Shown: positions 1-8,175 of the stretch, in pieces
Layout: each line of letters begins with the position of its first letter
How positions within the stretch are numbered: the stretch's first letter is position 1
NCBI RefSeq assembly: GCF_002483205.1
Contig: NZ_DLHM01000007.1
Span: 1,050,091 to 1,114,090 of the forward strand
DNA length: 64,000 nt
Direction: 5' to 3'
Source of the DNA: Flavihumibacter sp. UBA7668
GTDB lineage: Bacteria > Bacteroidota > Bacteroidia > Chitinophagales > Chitinophagaceae
Program-made: the position numbers and the translations under genes
The notes under the pieces: model-generated
Database searches by the model: none
What the model saw: only the letters and a program-made list of their open reading frames with translations
What the model was told of the DNA's origin: nothing

Positions 1-367
1 GAGGAAGCGACATGAACTGCGAGTAACTGTTCATACTTTGGTGCTTTACCCAAAAGCCATAAAACTGAAACGGCTGGCCATCCTCGCGCTTTAGGGTAAA
101 CTGATCTCCACCGGAACCATCTTTTTTCAGAGAAGCGCTGTTGCTGACACCTTCAGTAGCGGAGTTGGCAAAAGAGCCATTTCCTCCGCAATCCATTTGA
201 TAGCGTACTCCATCAATGGTAACTACCGCCCTGGTTTTCCAGAACGACCAGATGGGGGCTGAAAGGGTAGCTCCTGAATTAAAGTTGTAGGTAGTTTGTG
301 AAAATCCCGACTGCATTGACAACAGCAGCAGGATAAAGGATAAGAGTAGGGGTAAACATTTTTTCAT
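1..367 (-). CDS. Secreted protein of unknown function, C-terminus cut by window edge
   Basis: Reading the minus strand from an ATG at 365-367 gives an open frame of 122 residues that runs off the left edge. It begins MKKCLPLLLSFILLLLSMQS, a typical Sec signal peptide, probably cleaved after GFSQ. The mature part is rich in Asn, Ser, Gly and Thr and contains SFWKTRAVVTIDG and YGFWVKHQSMNSYSQ. It looks like a surface or secreted beta-rich protein, but I recognise no family. A C-terminal sorting domain could lie outside the window. The 153-bp gap to the next gene holds nothing I can name. Confidence 0.7.
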   Translation of the reverse strand, partial: MKKCLPLLLSFILLLLSMQSGFSQTTYNFNSGATLSAPIWSFWKTRAVVTIDGVRYQMDCGGNGSFANSATEGVSNSASLKKDGSGGDQFTLKREDGQPFQFYGFWVKHQSMNSYSQFMSLP

Positions 368-520
368 TGCTTCCAATTACGGTTAGACCTAGACGAACGG
401 TATTGTAGAACTGTAATTGCAGCACTGCGGAGGATTAGAATTTTCTTACATCAAAAGCTACGGGCATACCCTTAGTTAAATAAGGTTTGTGGAATGTGTC
501 GTAAAAAAGTTTGATTTATG

Positions 521-1432
521 TCAAATAGGCTGGATCAACTGAATACACCGCTGGAGTACGCGAATATTGAGTGTTTCTTCGCTCTCCCTTGGCTCTCCGT
601 CAATATGGACCGGCGCTAAATCCCTGTTTCGGATCTGAATTTTTGCAGTTTGAAAATATTGGATGGTAGTGCTCTGTTCTTCATGGGCACCAGTTAGTTC
701 ACCTGTTGTAACCTGTTGGATTAATGCAAATGGAAGGATGGCTTTGTTCATTTTAGGAACCACTACTATATCCAGCAGTCCGTCATTTAGACTTGCTTTT
801 GGTGCAATGGTAAACTGATTTCCAAACTGATTACTGTTTGCCACACTGATAAAATAGGCATCGGTTTGAATAACATGATCTTCCACCACCATTTCGAAAT
901 GATAAGGAGTGGCAGTGAAATAATTTTTTATGGTTTGCTGAGTATAGGTGAGCAGTCCTCTTCCTGGTTGCTGGGCAAAATCATGTGCAACTTTGGCGTC
1001 GAAACCCAATCCGCATAACATACAAGCGAACTGATCATTCACAAGGAACGCATCTACAAAACGGGCTTTACCTGTAAATGCAAGTTCAATAGCTTTCTGC
1101 GTGGTTTTGGGAATACCTGCTGAAAAGGCGAGACCGTTTCCTGATCCAAAGGGGACGATTCCAAAATGAATATCCAGATCCCTTAAATCATTAATAACCG
1201 TATTAACGGTTCCATCCCCACCGCAAATGATTATATCAGTGAAACCTTCTTCCAGGATACGCTGTCGGACGAATGAATAATCGCCACTGGCAACAGTTGG
1301 TAATACAATTGCTGAAGAGTTAAAGCCAGCTGCGGTTTCCATTACCAGTTTGCCAAGGTCGGCCTTGGATTTGGTGCCGGAAATGGGGTTGACCAGGAAT
1401 ATGAGTTTTTTCTGGGATGGATCCACTATCAT
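521..1432 (-). CDS. Diacylglycerol/lipid kinase family protein (YegS/DAGK_cat type)
   Basis: 303 residues, the usual length for bacterial YegS/BmrU-like lipid kinases, which phosphorylate diacylglycerol or related lipids with ATP at the inner membrane face. Visible motifs are NPISGTKSK near residue 16, the nucleotide-binding GGDGT at 71-75, GSGNGLA near 97-102, and HIDGEP near the C-terminus. The order kinase domain then beta-sandwich C-terminal domain matches the family. The start is an ATG. The gene stands alone and reads the same way as its neighbour at 1466-2425, 33 bp away. The exact lipid substrate cannot be read from the sequence. Confidence 0.88.
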   Translation of the reverse strand: MIVDPSQKKLIFLVNPISGTKSKADLGKLVMETAAGFNSSAIVLPTVASGDYSFVRQRILEEGFTDIIICGGDGTVNTVINDLRDLDIHFGIVPFGSGNGLAFSAGIPKTTQKAIELAFTGKARFVDAFLVNDQFACMLCGLGFDAKVAHDFAQQPGRGLLTYTQQTIKNYFTATPYHFEMVVEDHVIQTDAYFISVANSNQFGNQFTIAPKASLNDGLLDIVVVPKMNKAILPFALIQQVTTGELTGAHEEQSTTIQYFQTAKIQIRNRDLAPVHIDGEPRESEETLNIRVLQRCIQLIQPI

Positions 1433-1465
1433 GCAATGCCCATTGGTTAAGGCAAAGCTAAGGCA

Positions 1466-2425
1466 TCAGAACTGTTCCAATATCTTAAATTCTGCCGCAG
1501 AAATTTTAATTACGGTACCATGGCGTGCGCCGGTTGGAAATACCAACTGATGGCTCAAATTTTCCCAATTTTTCAGGTCGGCCGAACGCTGGCAGGCATA
1601 ACGATGCGTACTGTATTGATCGTAATAAAGCCACCAGTATCCCAGGTGATGGACCATTGTAGGGCCTTCTGCCCAGGTTTTTCCCGAAATTGGTTCAGAC
1701 GCTGCGGAATAGGGGCCGGTCAGTTTTTGGCTGACTGCAATCCGAATATTTTTTTGGGGAATAGGTTTCAATGTTTCATCTTTCAGCAGCATAGTATATT
1801 GATTCCCTGTTTTGTAAATACTAGCATCAATGACATTGAATCCCTGATCATATAGTAAGCCCGTTGGTGTGAACGTTTTGAAGTCTTTGGTAAGGGTATA
1901 ATAGATGCGGTGATTGTATTTTTCATCACCCTGGCTATCCGTTTTGGGAAACCTTCCAGGTATTGTAGAAGACCAGTATATCAAATATTGCATGCTTTCA
2001 GCATCATAGAATACTTCAGGTGCCCAGGTATTCAATACACCTGGCTCATGTTGCATTACGGGTAGAAAAACCTGTTCTGACCAGTTGATCAGATCTTTTG
2101 ACCGGGCATATCCGATTCCCTTATCATTCCAGCTGACTGTCCAGACCATATGAAAATATCCATCGCCTCCCCGGGTTATGCAAGGGTCCCGCATTAATTT
2201 ATCCTTTGCAACAGCAGGTGCTAGTAATGATTGATCATTTTTTAGTGGAATCCAGTGCTGTGCATCCCTGCTGTAAGCCAGGTGCAGACCATCTTCTCCG
2301 TTTCCTTTGAAAAAGGAAAAGATTAATACACTGTCTGTTAAATTGGTTTGTGCGGTTAAAAGCACTGGCAGCAGGAGAAGCACTGCTGCCAGTTGATGTT
2401 TAAATTTTGGGAACTTTATATCCAT
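1466..2425 (-). CDS. Secreted GH43-like glycoside hydrolase (five-bladed beta-propeller)
   Basis: 319 residues with a Sec signal peptide (hydrophobic stretch LAAVLLLLPVLLTAQ). The body shows GH43-like propeller landmarks: MRDPCITRGGDGYFHMVWT near residue 80 with a candidate catalytic Asp, TWAPEVFYDAES near 130, DASIYKTGNQYTMLLKD, and AEGPTMVHHLGYWWLYYD with the candidate catalytic Glu. Family members remove arabinose or xylose side chains in the periplasm or outside the cell. The start overlaps the 3' end of the upstream oxidoreductase by 26 bp, so the two are probably co-transcribed and may act on the same sugar. The substrate is not determinable here. Confidence 0.8.
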   Translation of the reverse strand: MDIKFPKFKHQLAAVLLLLPVLLTAQTNLTDSVLIFSFFKGNGEDGLHLAYSRDAQHWIPLKNDQSLLAPAVAKDKLMRDPCITRGGDGYFHMVWTVSWNDKGIGYARSKDLINWSEQVFLPVMQHEPGVLNTWAPEVFYDAESMQYLIYWSSTIPGRFPKTDSQGDEKYNHRIYYTLTKDFKTFTPTGLLYDQGFNVIDASIYKTGNQYTMLLKDETLKPIPQKNIRIAVSQKLTGPYSAASEPISGKTWAEGPTMVHHLGYWWLYYDQYSTHRYACQRSADLKNWENLSHQLVFPTGARHGTVIKISAAEFKILEQF

Positions 2426-3704
2426 TATTATAATTGGCTTTCAATAAATCATTGCCAGCTTTATTCAGGAACTGATTCTTTTTATGATCCCACTGAAGCA
2501 ATTCTTTGGTACGGAAGGCAATATTTCCCAATTGACAAACCTGTGCAGTTAATGAGGCCTGTTGGATTGGTGTATTCAATTTGGCCGGATCATTTGCTTT
2601 GATGGAAGCCAGGAAATTAGCCATATGTCTTTCTAATGAATCACCCTGATCTTTTTGTAATTCAATGGGTTCCATCTTCCCTTTTTCTGCCTGTACAAAC
2701 CAGCCTTCCCGATTTAATACCAGGGTTCCATTATTTCCGATAAATGCTGTTCCATGTGTTAATCCATATGGCCCCAGATCAATCCCGGTGGCATGTTCCC
2801 ATACGATGTTGAATTTATCGTATTCAAATACTGCAGCCAGGGTATCAGGAGTTTCAGACGCGTCATCCGGATAAGCCATTTTTCCTCCAGATGCCATCAC
2901 CTGATTGGGGTATTGTGCTTTCATTCCAAGTAATGCATAATCCATCATATGAACCCCCCAGTCGGTCATAAGTCCGCCTGCATAATCCCAGAACCACCGG
3001 AAATTAAAATGAAATCTGTTTGCATTAAATGGTCGTTTGGTAGCGGGACCAAGCCACTTCGTGTAATCCACACCGCTGGGTGCCTGTCCGTCTGGTTTAA
3101 TGGGTACGGGTTTCATCCAACCCATATATGCCCAGGATTTTACCGTACGAATATTCCCGAGTTTACCACTGTGAACAAAATTGATGGCATCCTGAAAATG
3201 AGGGGCACTTCGCTGCCATTGTCCCACCTGGACGATGGAGCCATAGCGTTTCTGAGCTGCTTCCATTACCCGGCATTCCTCAACGGAATTACCACAGGGT
3301 TTTTCAACGTAAACATGTTTGCCGGCTGCGCAGGCATCTACCATCTGGATACAATGCCAGTGATCAGGTGTTCCAATGATAACGATATCGATATCTTTAT
3401 TATCGAGTAACTCACGGTGATCCTTATAGGTCTTTACCGGCATATTTCTGGCTGCCAGCTCACCTGCTCTTTTGGTCAAAACATTTTCATCCACGTCACA
3501 GAGTGCGATACAGCGTACATCAGGCTGTTTGAGGATGGCTTGCAGATTACTCCAACCCATACCATTACAACCAATAACGCCAACATTGATCTGGTCGGCG
3601 GCACCAATCCGGTGCGAAAGGGTGTTGGCGAATGAGGGTAAAGCTGTTATGCCGAGTGCTAATGCGGCAGATTGGGAAAGAAATTGTCGGCGTTGGTTAG
3701 GCAT
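2400..3704 (-). CDS. Gfo/Idh/MocA family oxidoreductase with twin-arginine-like leader
   Basis: 434 residues. The N-terminus MPNQRRQFLSQSAALALG is a twin-arginine-type leader, so export is likely. The Rossmann motif follows as VGVIGCNGMGWSN near residue 40, with CDVDENV at the end of the second strand and EKPCGNSVEECR near 135, where the Lys of EKP is the conserved catalytic or substrate residue of the family. The C-terminal half is the usual alpha/beta sheet domain. Secreted members are common in Bacteroidota next to glycosidases. The overlap with the GH43-like gene downstream suggests a joint role in oxidising or hydrolysing a sugar. Confidence 0.87.
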   Translation of the reverse strand: MPNQRRQFLSQSAALALGITALPSFANTLSHRIGAADQINVGVIGCNGMGWSNLQAILKQPDVRCIALCDVDENVLTKRAGELAARNMPVKTYKDHRELLDNKDIDIVIIGTPDHWHCIQMVDACAAGKHVYVEKPCGNSVEECRVMEAAQKRYGSIVQVGQWQRSAPHFQDAINFVHSGKLGNIRTVKSWAYMGWMKPVPIKPDGQAPSGVDYTKWLGPATKRPFNANRFHFNFRWFWDYAGGLMTDWGVHMMDYALLGMKAQYPNQVMASGGKMAYPDDASETPDTLAAVFEYDKFNIVWEHATGIDLGPYGLTHGTAFIGNNGTLVLNREGWFVQAEKGKMEPIELQKDQGDSLERHMANFLASIKANDPAKLNTPIQQASLTAQVCQLGNIAFRTKELLQWDHKKNQFLNKAGNDLLKANYNNGYKVPKI

Positions 3705-3782
3705 GGCAATCTTGATTTGGTTTTGTATGGATAGGAAATATACAAACTAAATCGATTCAGCCCATGCTGCACTATATGCTGG

Positions 3783-4826
3783 TTACCACTTCAGAAGGGC
3801 ACTTGCCCAGGTAAATCCGCTGCCAAAAGCAGCCAGACAAACCAGGTCGCCCTGTCTGATTTTTCCTTTCTCCCAGGCTTCACATAGAGCTATAGGTACG
3901 GAAGCCGCTGTGGTATTTCCGTACTGTTGAATATTATTGTAAACCTGATCATCTCCAAGTTTGAGCTGTTGTTGAACAAACTGAGCAATCCGCAGATTGG
4001 CCTGGTGTGGAATCAGCATATTTATATCCGATGGCTGCAGACCATTAGCCTGAAGGGCTTCCATTACAACCTCAGGAAATTTTACTACGGCTTTTTTAAA
4101 CACAGCCGGACCGTCCATAAAGGGGAAGTTTTGGGCTTTATCAATCATTTCATGACTCATAAACTGTTCACCGATTTTGGCTTCTGCAAAATCGGCATAT
4201 TGTCCCCAGTGATTGGCATGGGTACCCGGATTATACATAGCCAGGATTTCCGCGCTTTCGCCATCACTGTGAAGATGGGTGCTCAGAATGCCCTGATTGG
4301 GATCCTGAGTAGGTTGTAGTACAACAGCTCCGGCTCCATCTCCAAAAATTACTGCTACATTTCGACCCCGGGTACTGAAATCGAGACCGAAGGAGTGCTT
4401 TTCGCTGCCAATAACCAGAATGTTTTTATACATCCCGGTTTTGATGAATTGGTCGGCTACCGATAAGGCATAAACGAAACCACTGCATTGATTGCGGATA
4501 TCAAGAGCTCCAATTTCTTTAAGTTTCAATGCTCGTTGGACAAGCACGCCACAACCGGGAAAATAGTAGTCAGGTGAAAGGGTGGCGAATACGATAAAAT
4601 CAATGTCCTGAGCAATTATGCCGGCTCTTTCAATAGCAATCTTTGCTGCCTCTACCCCCATGGTGGCGGTAGTTTCTCCAGTCCGGTCAGCATATCGTCG
4701 TTCTTTGATTCCTGTTCTTTCCTGGATCCATTCATCATTGGTATCCATGTATTGTGTCAGATCCTGGTTGGTTATTACATTCTTAGGAACATACATACCG
4801 ATTCCCGCAATTTTTGATCGAAGCAT
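3783..4826 (-). CDS. fabH: 3-oxoacyl-ACP synthase III (KAS III, FabH type)
   Basis: 347 residues from the ATG at 4826. An upstream in-frame ATG at 4835 is possible, but the later start matches FabH proteins that begin near SKIxGxGxYVP and leaves room for a leader after the promoter at 4844-4851. The Cys-His-Asn triad is complete: NQCSGF with Cys114, PHQANLRI, and YGNTTAASVP. FabH condenses a short acyl-CoA with malonyl-ACP to start fatty acid synthesis. DarB of dialkylresorcinol synthesis is also KAS III-like, but no darA lies beside this gene, so a housekeeping or paralogous FabH is preferred. Confidence 0.88.
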   Translation of the reverse strand: MLRSKIAGIGMYVPKNVITNQDLTQYMDTNDEWIQERTGIKERRYADRTGETTATMGVEAAKIAIERAGIIAQDIDFIVFATLSPDYYFPGCGVLVQRALKLKEIGALDIRNQCSGFVYALSVADQFIKTGMYKNILVIGSEKHSFGLDFSTRGRNVAVIFGDGAGAVVLQPTQDPNQGILSTHLHSDGESAEILAMYNPGTHANHWGQYADFAEAKIGEQFMSHEMIDKAQNFPFMDGPAVFKKAVVKFPEVVMEALQANGLQPSDINMLIPHQANLRIAQFVQQQLKLGDDQVYNNIQQYGNTTAASVPIALCEAWEKGKIRQGDLVCLAAFGSGFTWASALLKW

Positions 4827-4843
4827 GGCAAACATTTATCCAA

Positions 4844-4851
4844 CAAATATA
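4844..4851 (-). promoter_or_regulatory. Candidate Bacteroidota -7 element of the fabH-type gene
   Basis: On the minus strand this reads TATATTTG, an exact match to the Bacteroidota -7 consensus TAnnTTTG. It lies 17 bp before the preferred ATG at 4826. No TTG is found at the expected -33 distance. That position falls inside the inverted repeat at 4854-4884. Confidence 0.45.
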
Positions 4852-4853
4852 GG

Positions 4854-4884
4854 AACTCCATTCACCCGGCGGATGAATGGAGTT
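4854..4884. repeat. 11-bp inverted repeat between divergent genes
   Basis: Arms aactccattca (4854-4864) and tgaatggagtt (4874-4884) are perfect inverted repeats with a 9-base spacer. The element sits between the divergent fabH-type gene and the DUF2752 gene, directly upstream of the fabH -7 box. It could be a repressor operator or a hairpin; the sequence alone does not decide. Confidence 0.5.
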
Positions 4885-4925
4885 GGTGCAACCCGACCAG
4901 TGAAATTTTCGTCGTAGATTGAGAG

Positions 4926-5351
4926 ATGGTAATAAGATGGATACAAAAGAACCTGGAAGCAGTGATTTGGATCTGTGCGATGTTATGGCTGGGACTCGCG
5001 GTCAATTACCAGGAGAATACCCTGGGATTTTGCCCTTTTCGTTATGCAGGTATTGAAGCAGTAATTGGAATGGATGCTTGTCCGGGTTGTGGCGTGGGCA
5101 GGAGCATCGCAGCAGCTATACATGGAGAATGGAAAATTTCCTGGCATCACCATTGGATGGGAATTCCGGCTCTTGCCATTATTGCTTTTAGAATTGTAAC
5201 TTTATTAATAACCCAACATAAAAACCAACCAAGACATGGATACCTACCTGATGTCCCTGCCCGATCTTCAGCCCGAAGAAGCCGCGGGCATCAAAGATCT
5301 TACGAGCAAGATGACCGAATCGCAAAAGAACCAATTCCTTATGATATATAG
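4926..5351 (+). CDS. DUF2752 small membrane protein
   Basis: 141 residues. The DUF2752 core is clear: GFCPFRYAG near residue 34, then DACPGCGVGRS near 51, with the conserved CPxCG signature, flanked by hydrophobic helices (AVIWICAMLWLGLAV and WMGIPALAIIAFRIVTLLI). The family is an inner-membrane protein of unknown function with conserved cysteines. The last 38 residues are very basic (PARSSARRSRGHQRS) and overlap the start of the TM2-like gene in another frame by 116 bp. That tail is probably a by-product of the overlap rather than a conserved domain. Confidence 0.75.
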   Translation: MVIRWIQKNLEAVIWICAMLWLGLAVNYQENTLGFCPFRYAGIEAVIGMDACPGCGVGRSIAAAIHGEWKISWHHHWMGIPALAIIAFRIVTLLITQHKNQPRHGYLPDVPARSSARRSRGHQRSYEQDDRIAKEPIPYDI

Positions 5352-5583
5352 TGGTAAGCGCAAAAAACCTGGAGAGATTCTACTCCTTACCTGTTTAGGT
5401 TTTGTTGTAGTAGCCGGAATCCAGCGCTTTGTAGTTGGTCAGGTAGGAATGGGAATACTCTATTTATTTACCGGGGGGTTATGCCTTATAGGAACAATTA
5501 TTGATGTTGTGAATCACAAAAAATTGGCTACTGAATACAATCTCCAGCAGATGTATGAATCATCGCGGATGGTTGGACTTTAA
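5236..5583 (+). CDS. TM2-domain-like small membrane protein
   Basis: 115 residues. The N-terminal 45 residues are soluble and acidic (MDTYLMSLPDLQPEEAAG). Two hydrophobic segments follow, with ILLLTCLGFVVVAGIQRFVVGQVGMGILYLFTGG resembling the TM2 domain, where a GxxRFYxGxxxxGxxxLxT pattern is common. A cytoplasmic tail ends the protein. TM2 proteins have no agreed bacterial function. The gene overlaps the DUF2752 gene upstream, so the two are translationally linked, and its 3' end overlaps the convergent hydrolase gene by 24 bp. Confidence 0.7.
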   Translation: MDTYLMSLPDLQPEEAAGIKDLTSKMTESQKNQFLMIYSGKRKKPGEILLLTCLGFVVVAGIQRFVVGQVGMGILYLFTGGLCLIGTIIDVVNHKKLATEYNLQQMYESSRMVGL

Positions 5584-6555
5584 ATACAATAACCAATCAA
5601 TAATTTCTTTTTCAACTGCGGGTGCATCTTTTGACTTGAAGGGGGAAGCTATGACATGATCGCCGGTATTTGGCATGGCGATTTCTTTCTTCCAGTTTTC
5701 AGGTGTGCCTACCTGCTGAAACATATCCTGCATGGCAGACACTTTCACAACCGGATCCTGTTCTTCTTCGTTTTTATAATAATACATTAAGAGCAGTGGC
5801 TGTTTTATTTTGGCAAAGGTTTCAGGTGTCATGGTAGTTTCAAGCAGTTCTTCCAATGCAACCGTTGCTTCCAGGCGATAAGGGGTATTCCAGTATTGTT
5901 TATAAACTGGTCGGGTGTCTGAAGAGGTGCGGTAATCACTGCCTAGTACCAGGTGGGCTATTTGTAAGCCCCAGGGATTATTAAGCAGCCAGGCATTGGG
6001 GTCGTTGATGGCAATATTGGGCGATAGTAACACCAATGCATACACGTCATTCGGATAGGAAGCTGCCAACTGTAGGGCATTGGTACCTCCTGTAGAAGTT
6101 CCCATTAGAATAACCTTTTTCCCCAACTGCTTTCCAATAGCAAGTGCTTCTTTGGCAGATTCCCAATAGTTTTCAGGAGTCAGATTTACGAGTGCTTCAC
6201 TTGTATCGATTCCATGTTCTGCCAATCTGGAAAGATAGAGGTTTGCGCCGATGGCTTTGGCTGCATTCATATGCGTAGGAGCTCCCTCAAACTGCGAGGC
6301 ACTGAATCCGTGCAGGTAAACAATTGCGTATTCTGTTGGTTGACGGAGTGAATCATTTAGCCAAACAATTCTTGCTTCGTTATCGGGTTTGAGCCGAAGA
6401 ACCTGCTCTTTGTTACGAACATAATTTTCAATATCCGGGCTGGTCGGGACTACAGGCATAGCCGTTGAATAAACCGGAGTTGCGGGACTTGGCCCCAGTA
6501 TGTAAACAACTGCCAGTACAACCGGAATTCCAATTAACCACTTATTGATACGCAT
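5560..6555 (-). CDS. Alpha/beta hydrolase, membrane-anchored or exported
   Basis: 331 residues from the ATG at 6555; a longer reading would need a TTG at 6606. The start MRINKWLIGIPVVLAVVYIL is a signal anchor. The alpha/beta hydrolase core follows: VYLHGFSAS near residue 82 (oxyanion region), the nucleophile elbow GTSTGG near 153, and the C-terminal acid and His region with TGDHVIASPF. The fold is that of esterases and monoglyceride lipases. The likely role is periplasmic ester hydrolysis; the substrate is unknown. Confidence 0.8.
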   Translation of the reverse strand: MRINKWLIGIPVVLAVVYILGPSPATPVYSTAMPVVPTSPDIENYVRNKEQVLRLKPDNEARIVWLNDSLRQPTEYAIVYLHGFSASQFEGAPTHMNAAKAIGANLYLSRLAEHGIDTSEALVNLTPENYWESAKEALAIGKQLGKKVILMGTSTGGTNALQLAASYPNDVYALVLLSPNIAINDPNAWLLNNPWGLQIAHLVLGSDYRTSSDTRPVYKQYWNTPYRLEATVALEELLETTMTPETFAKIKQPLLLMYYYKNEEEQDPVVKVSAMQDMFQQVGTPENWKKEIAMPNTGDHVIASPFKSKDAPAVEKEIIDWLLYLKSNHPR

Positions 6556-6615
6556 GTGGATGCTTTTAAGGCAAAATAAGGAAACAATAGCAGGATCAGT
6601 TGGCAAGTTTTACAA

Positions 6616-7923
6616 CTAACAAATAATCGGAACAACCAGCTCTTCCATTCTGCTCTTTTCTGCTGCAAATCCCATAAGATGACTTTCGATGGAAGCTTCA
6701 AGCGTAGATGTCAGCATGGTAGGGTCGTTGGCATGAACCGCCATAACGAAATCTGCCATAAGCCTGAAATCGCCTCCGCCATGCAAATCAGTTGTTTCAG
6801 CCCATTGTTCTTTTTGACCATTTTGAAAACTGGTTATGACCATTTTTGTCATATCGCCCTCAATATCACCATGACTTCCCATTACCCTTGTGCGTCGACC
6901 TTCATAAGATGTAAAAGCCTGAAGAGAGAAACTGGCTGTAACACCACCATCGAATAATAGATTCGCTACATAGTGATCCGGCTGATCATTGTCCATTCTG
7001 TAAACGCAACGTCCATAATCGGTTGTACGTAATTGTTGAAGAATGTAGTCGCCCTGTTCTTCTTTGTCTTCGGGCAGGTCGAAAACATAGGTACGTTCGC
7101 GTTGCTGGTGATATATCCTGATAGCAGAATAGGGGCATTCCGCTTCTATCTTACAACCATCAGTACAACGGGCAGTACTTCCTTCCGGAGCATTTTCTTC
7201 CTTAAACCATCGAAGTCCGCCGAATGCATGCACCGATTTACAGGGCTTTCCAACCAGCCAGCGTAGAATATCGAGGTCATGACTGGCTTTCGCAAGAATG
7301 ATTGGTGTGGTAGTAGCGCTATTTTTCCAGTTACCCCGAACATAAGAATGGGCCATATGTACATGTTCAATTGGCTCCATATGCTGAATACTGATTAATT
7401 CCCCAATTGCACCACTTCGAATCAGACTGCGGAGTTTCCGGAAATAAGGAGCGTATCGCAATACATGGCAAACCGCAACGATTTTACCGGATTCTTTGGA
7501 TGCCTGAAGAATTTGTCTGCATTCTTCTTCGGAAGGAGCAATGGGTTTCTCAAGAAGCACATGATAACCAGCTTTAAGTGCAGCCAGGCAGGGTCCAACA
7601 TGTAGCCGATCGGGTGATGAAATAATGACAGCATCTGCGAAACGGGGTCGCTCAAAAACAGCTTCCCAATTGGAGAAACAGTTTTCAGGTTCAATGTGAT
7701 GGGTGGATGCATACCGTTGGTTACGGATGAGGTTAGGTTCTGCAACACCTATAATATCAAACTGTTGTGCGTATTGTGAAGCAAATTGTCCATATACATA
7801 ACCCCGTCTTCCGGCACCGATAACAATGGCGGTAACAGGTTTGTCGATGGATTCAAAACGTTCTGGTAAAAGAATATGGGTAGTCTTATCATCATAGGGG
7901 AATTCCTTAAAATTCGTCTTCAT
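6616..7923 (-). CDS. Gfo/Idh/MocA family oxidoreductase, cytosolic
   Basis: 435 residues from the ATG at 7923; extension to a TTG at 7929 is not needed. The Rossmann motif VIGAGRRGYVYG lies near residue 35, and LLEKPIAPSEEECRQI near 128 carries the family EKP Lys. KASHDLDILRWLVGKP near 213 is the usual C-terminal domain site with the conserved His and Asp. A cysteine-rich segment (CTDGCKIEAECPYS, near 255) is found in a subset of these proteins and could bind metal. There is no signal peptide, unlike the paralogue at 2400-3704. The sugar substrate is not deducible. Confidence 0.85.
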   Translation of the reverse strand: MKTNFKEFPYDDKTTHILLPERFESIDKPVTAIVIGAGRRGYVYGQFASQYAQQFDIIGVAEPNLIRNQRYASTHHIEPENCFSNWEAVFERPRFADAVIISSPDRLHVGPCLAALKAGYHVLLEKPIAPSEEECRQILQASKESGKIVAVCHVLRYAPYFRKLRSLIRSGAIGELISIQHMEPIEHVHMAHSYVRGNWKNSATTTPIILAKASHDLDILRWLVGKPCKSVHAFGGLRWFKEENAPEGSTARCTDGCKIEAECPYSAIRIYHQQRERTYVFDLPEDKEEQGDYILQQLRTTDYGRCVYRMDNDQPDHYVANLLFDGGVTASFSLQAFTSYEGRRTRVMGSHGDIEGDMTKMVITSFQNGQKEQWAETTDLHGGGDFRLMADFVMAVHANDPTMLTSTLEASIESHLMGFAAEKSRMEELVVPIIC

Positions 7924-8002
7924 GGCCAATCTGTTTTTTCGTTCAAAAAATAAGCTGAAAGGTACGAAGGAAGAAGAGAGGGGGAGATGAGAATATGGTT
8001 AA

Positions 8003-8053
8003 AAAGGAGAAAGAGGAGACAAAGGAGAAAGAGGAGAAAAGGAGACAAAGGGG
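8003..8053. repeat. Polypurine imperfect tandem repeat
   Basis: Two 18-bp units, aaaggagaaagaggagac at 8003-8020 and aaaggagaaagaggagaa at 8021-8038, are followed by a decayed third copy. The surrounding 7965-8055 is almost pure purine on the plus strand. It lies in the 252-bp gap between divergent genes, upstream of the typA promoter. Confidence 0.7.
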
Positions 8054-8105
8054 ATTGATGTACAAGGGGTTGTGATATATAACATAATGTTTATAGGAAA
8101 TTCCC

Positions 8106-8135
8106 TTGCGGGGCGGCTAAATAGCTGTACCTTTG
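8106..8135 (+). promoter_or_regulatory. typA promoter, Bacteroidota consensus
   Basis: TTG at 8106-8108 and TACCTTTG at 8128-8135, separated by 19 bp, match the Bacteroidota primary-sigma consensus TTG-N19-TAnnTTTG exactly. Transcription would start near 8142, giving a leader of about 33 bases before the typA ATG at 8176. Confidence 0.7.
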
Positions 8136-8175
8136 CGCGCTCTTAGGCGATTTGCCTTTGGGTTGAATCAGAGTT

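Noticed and set aside
3783..4826. FabH-type gene as DarB of dialkylresorcinol synthesis
   Set aside because: No DarA-like cyclase/aromatase gene is adjacent, and the gene is 24 kb from the pigment locus on the other strand.
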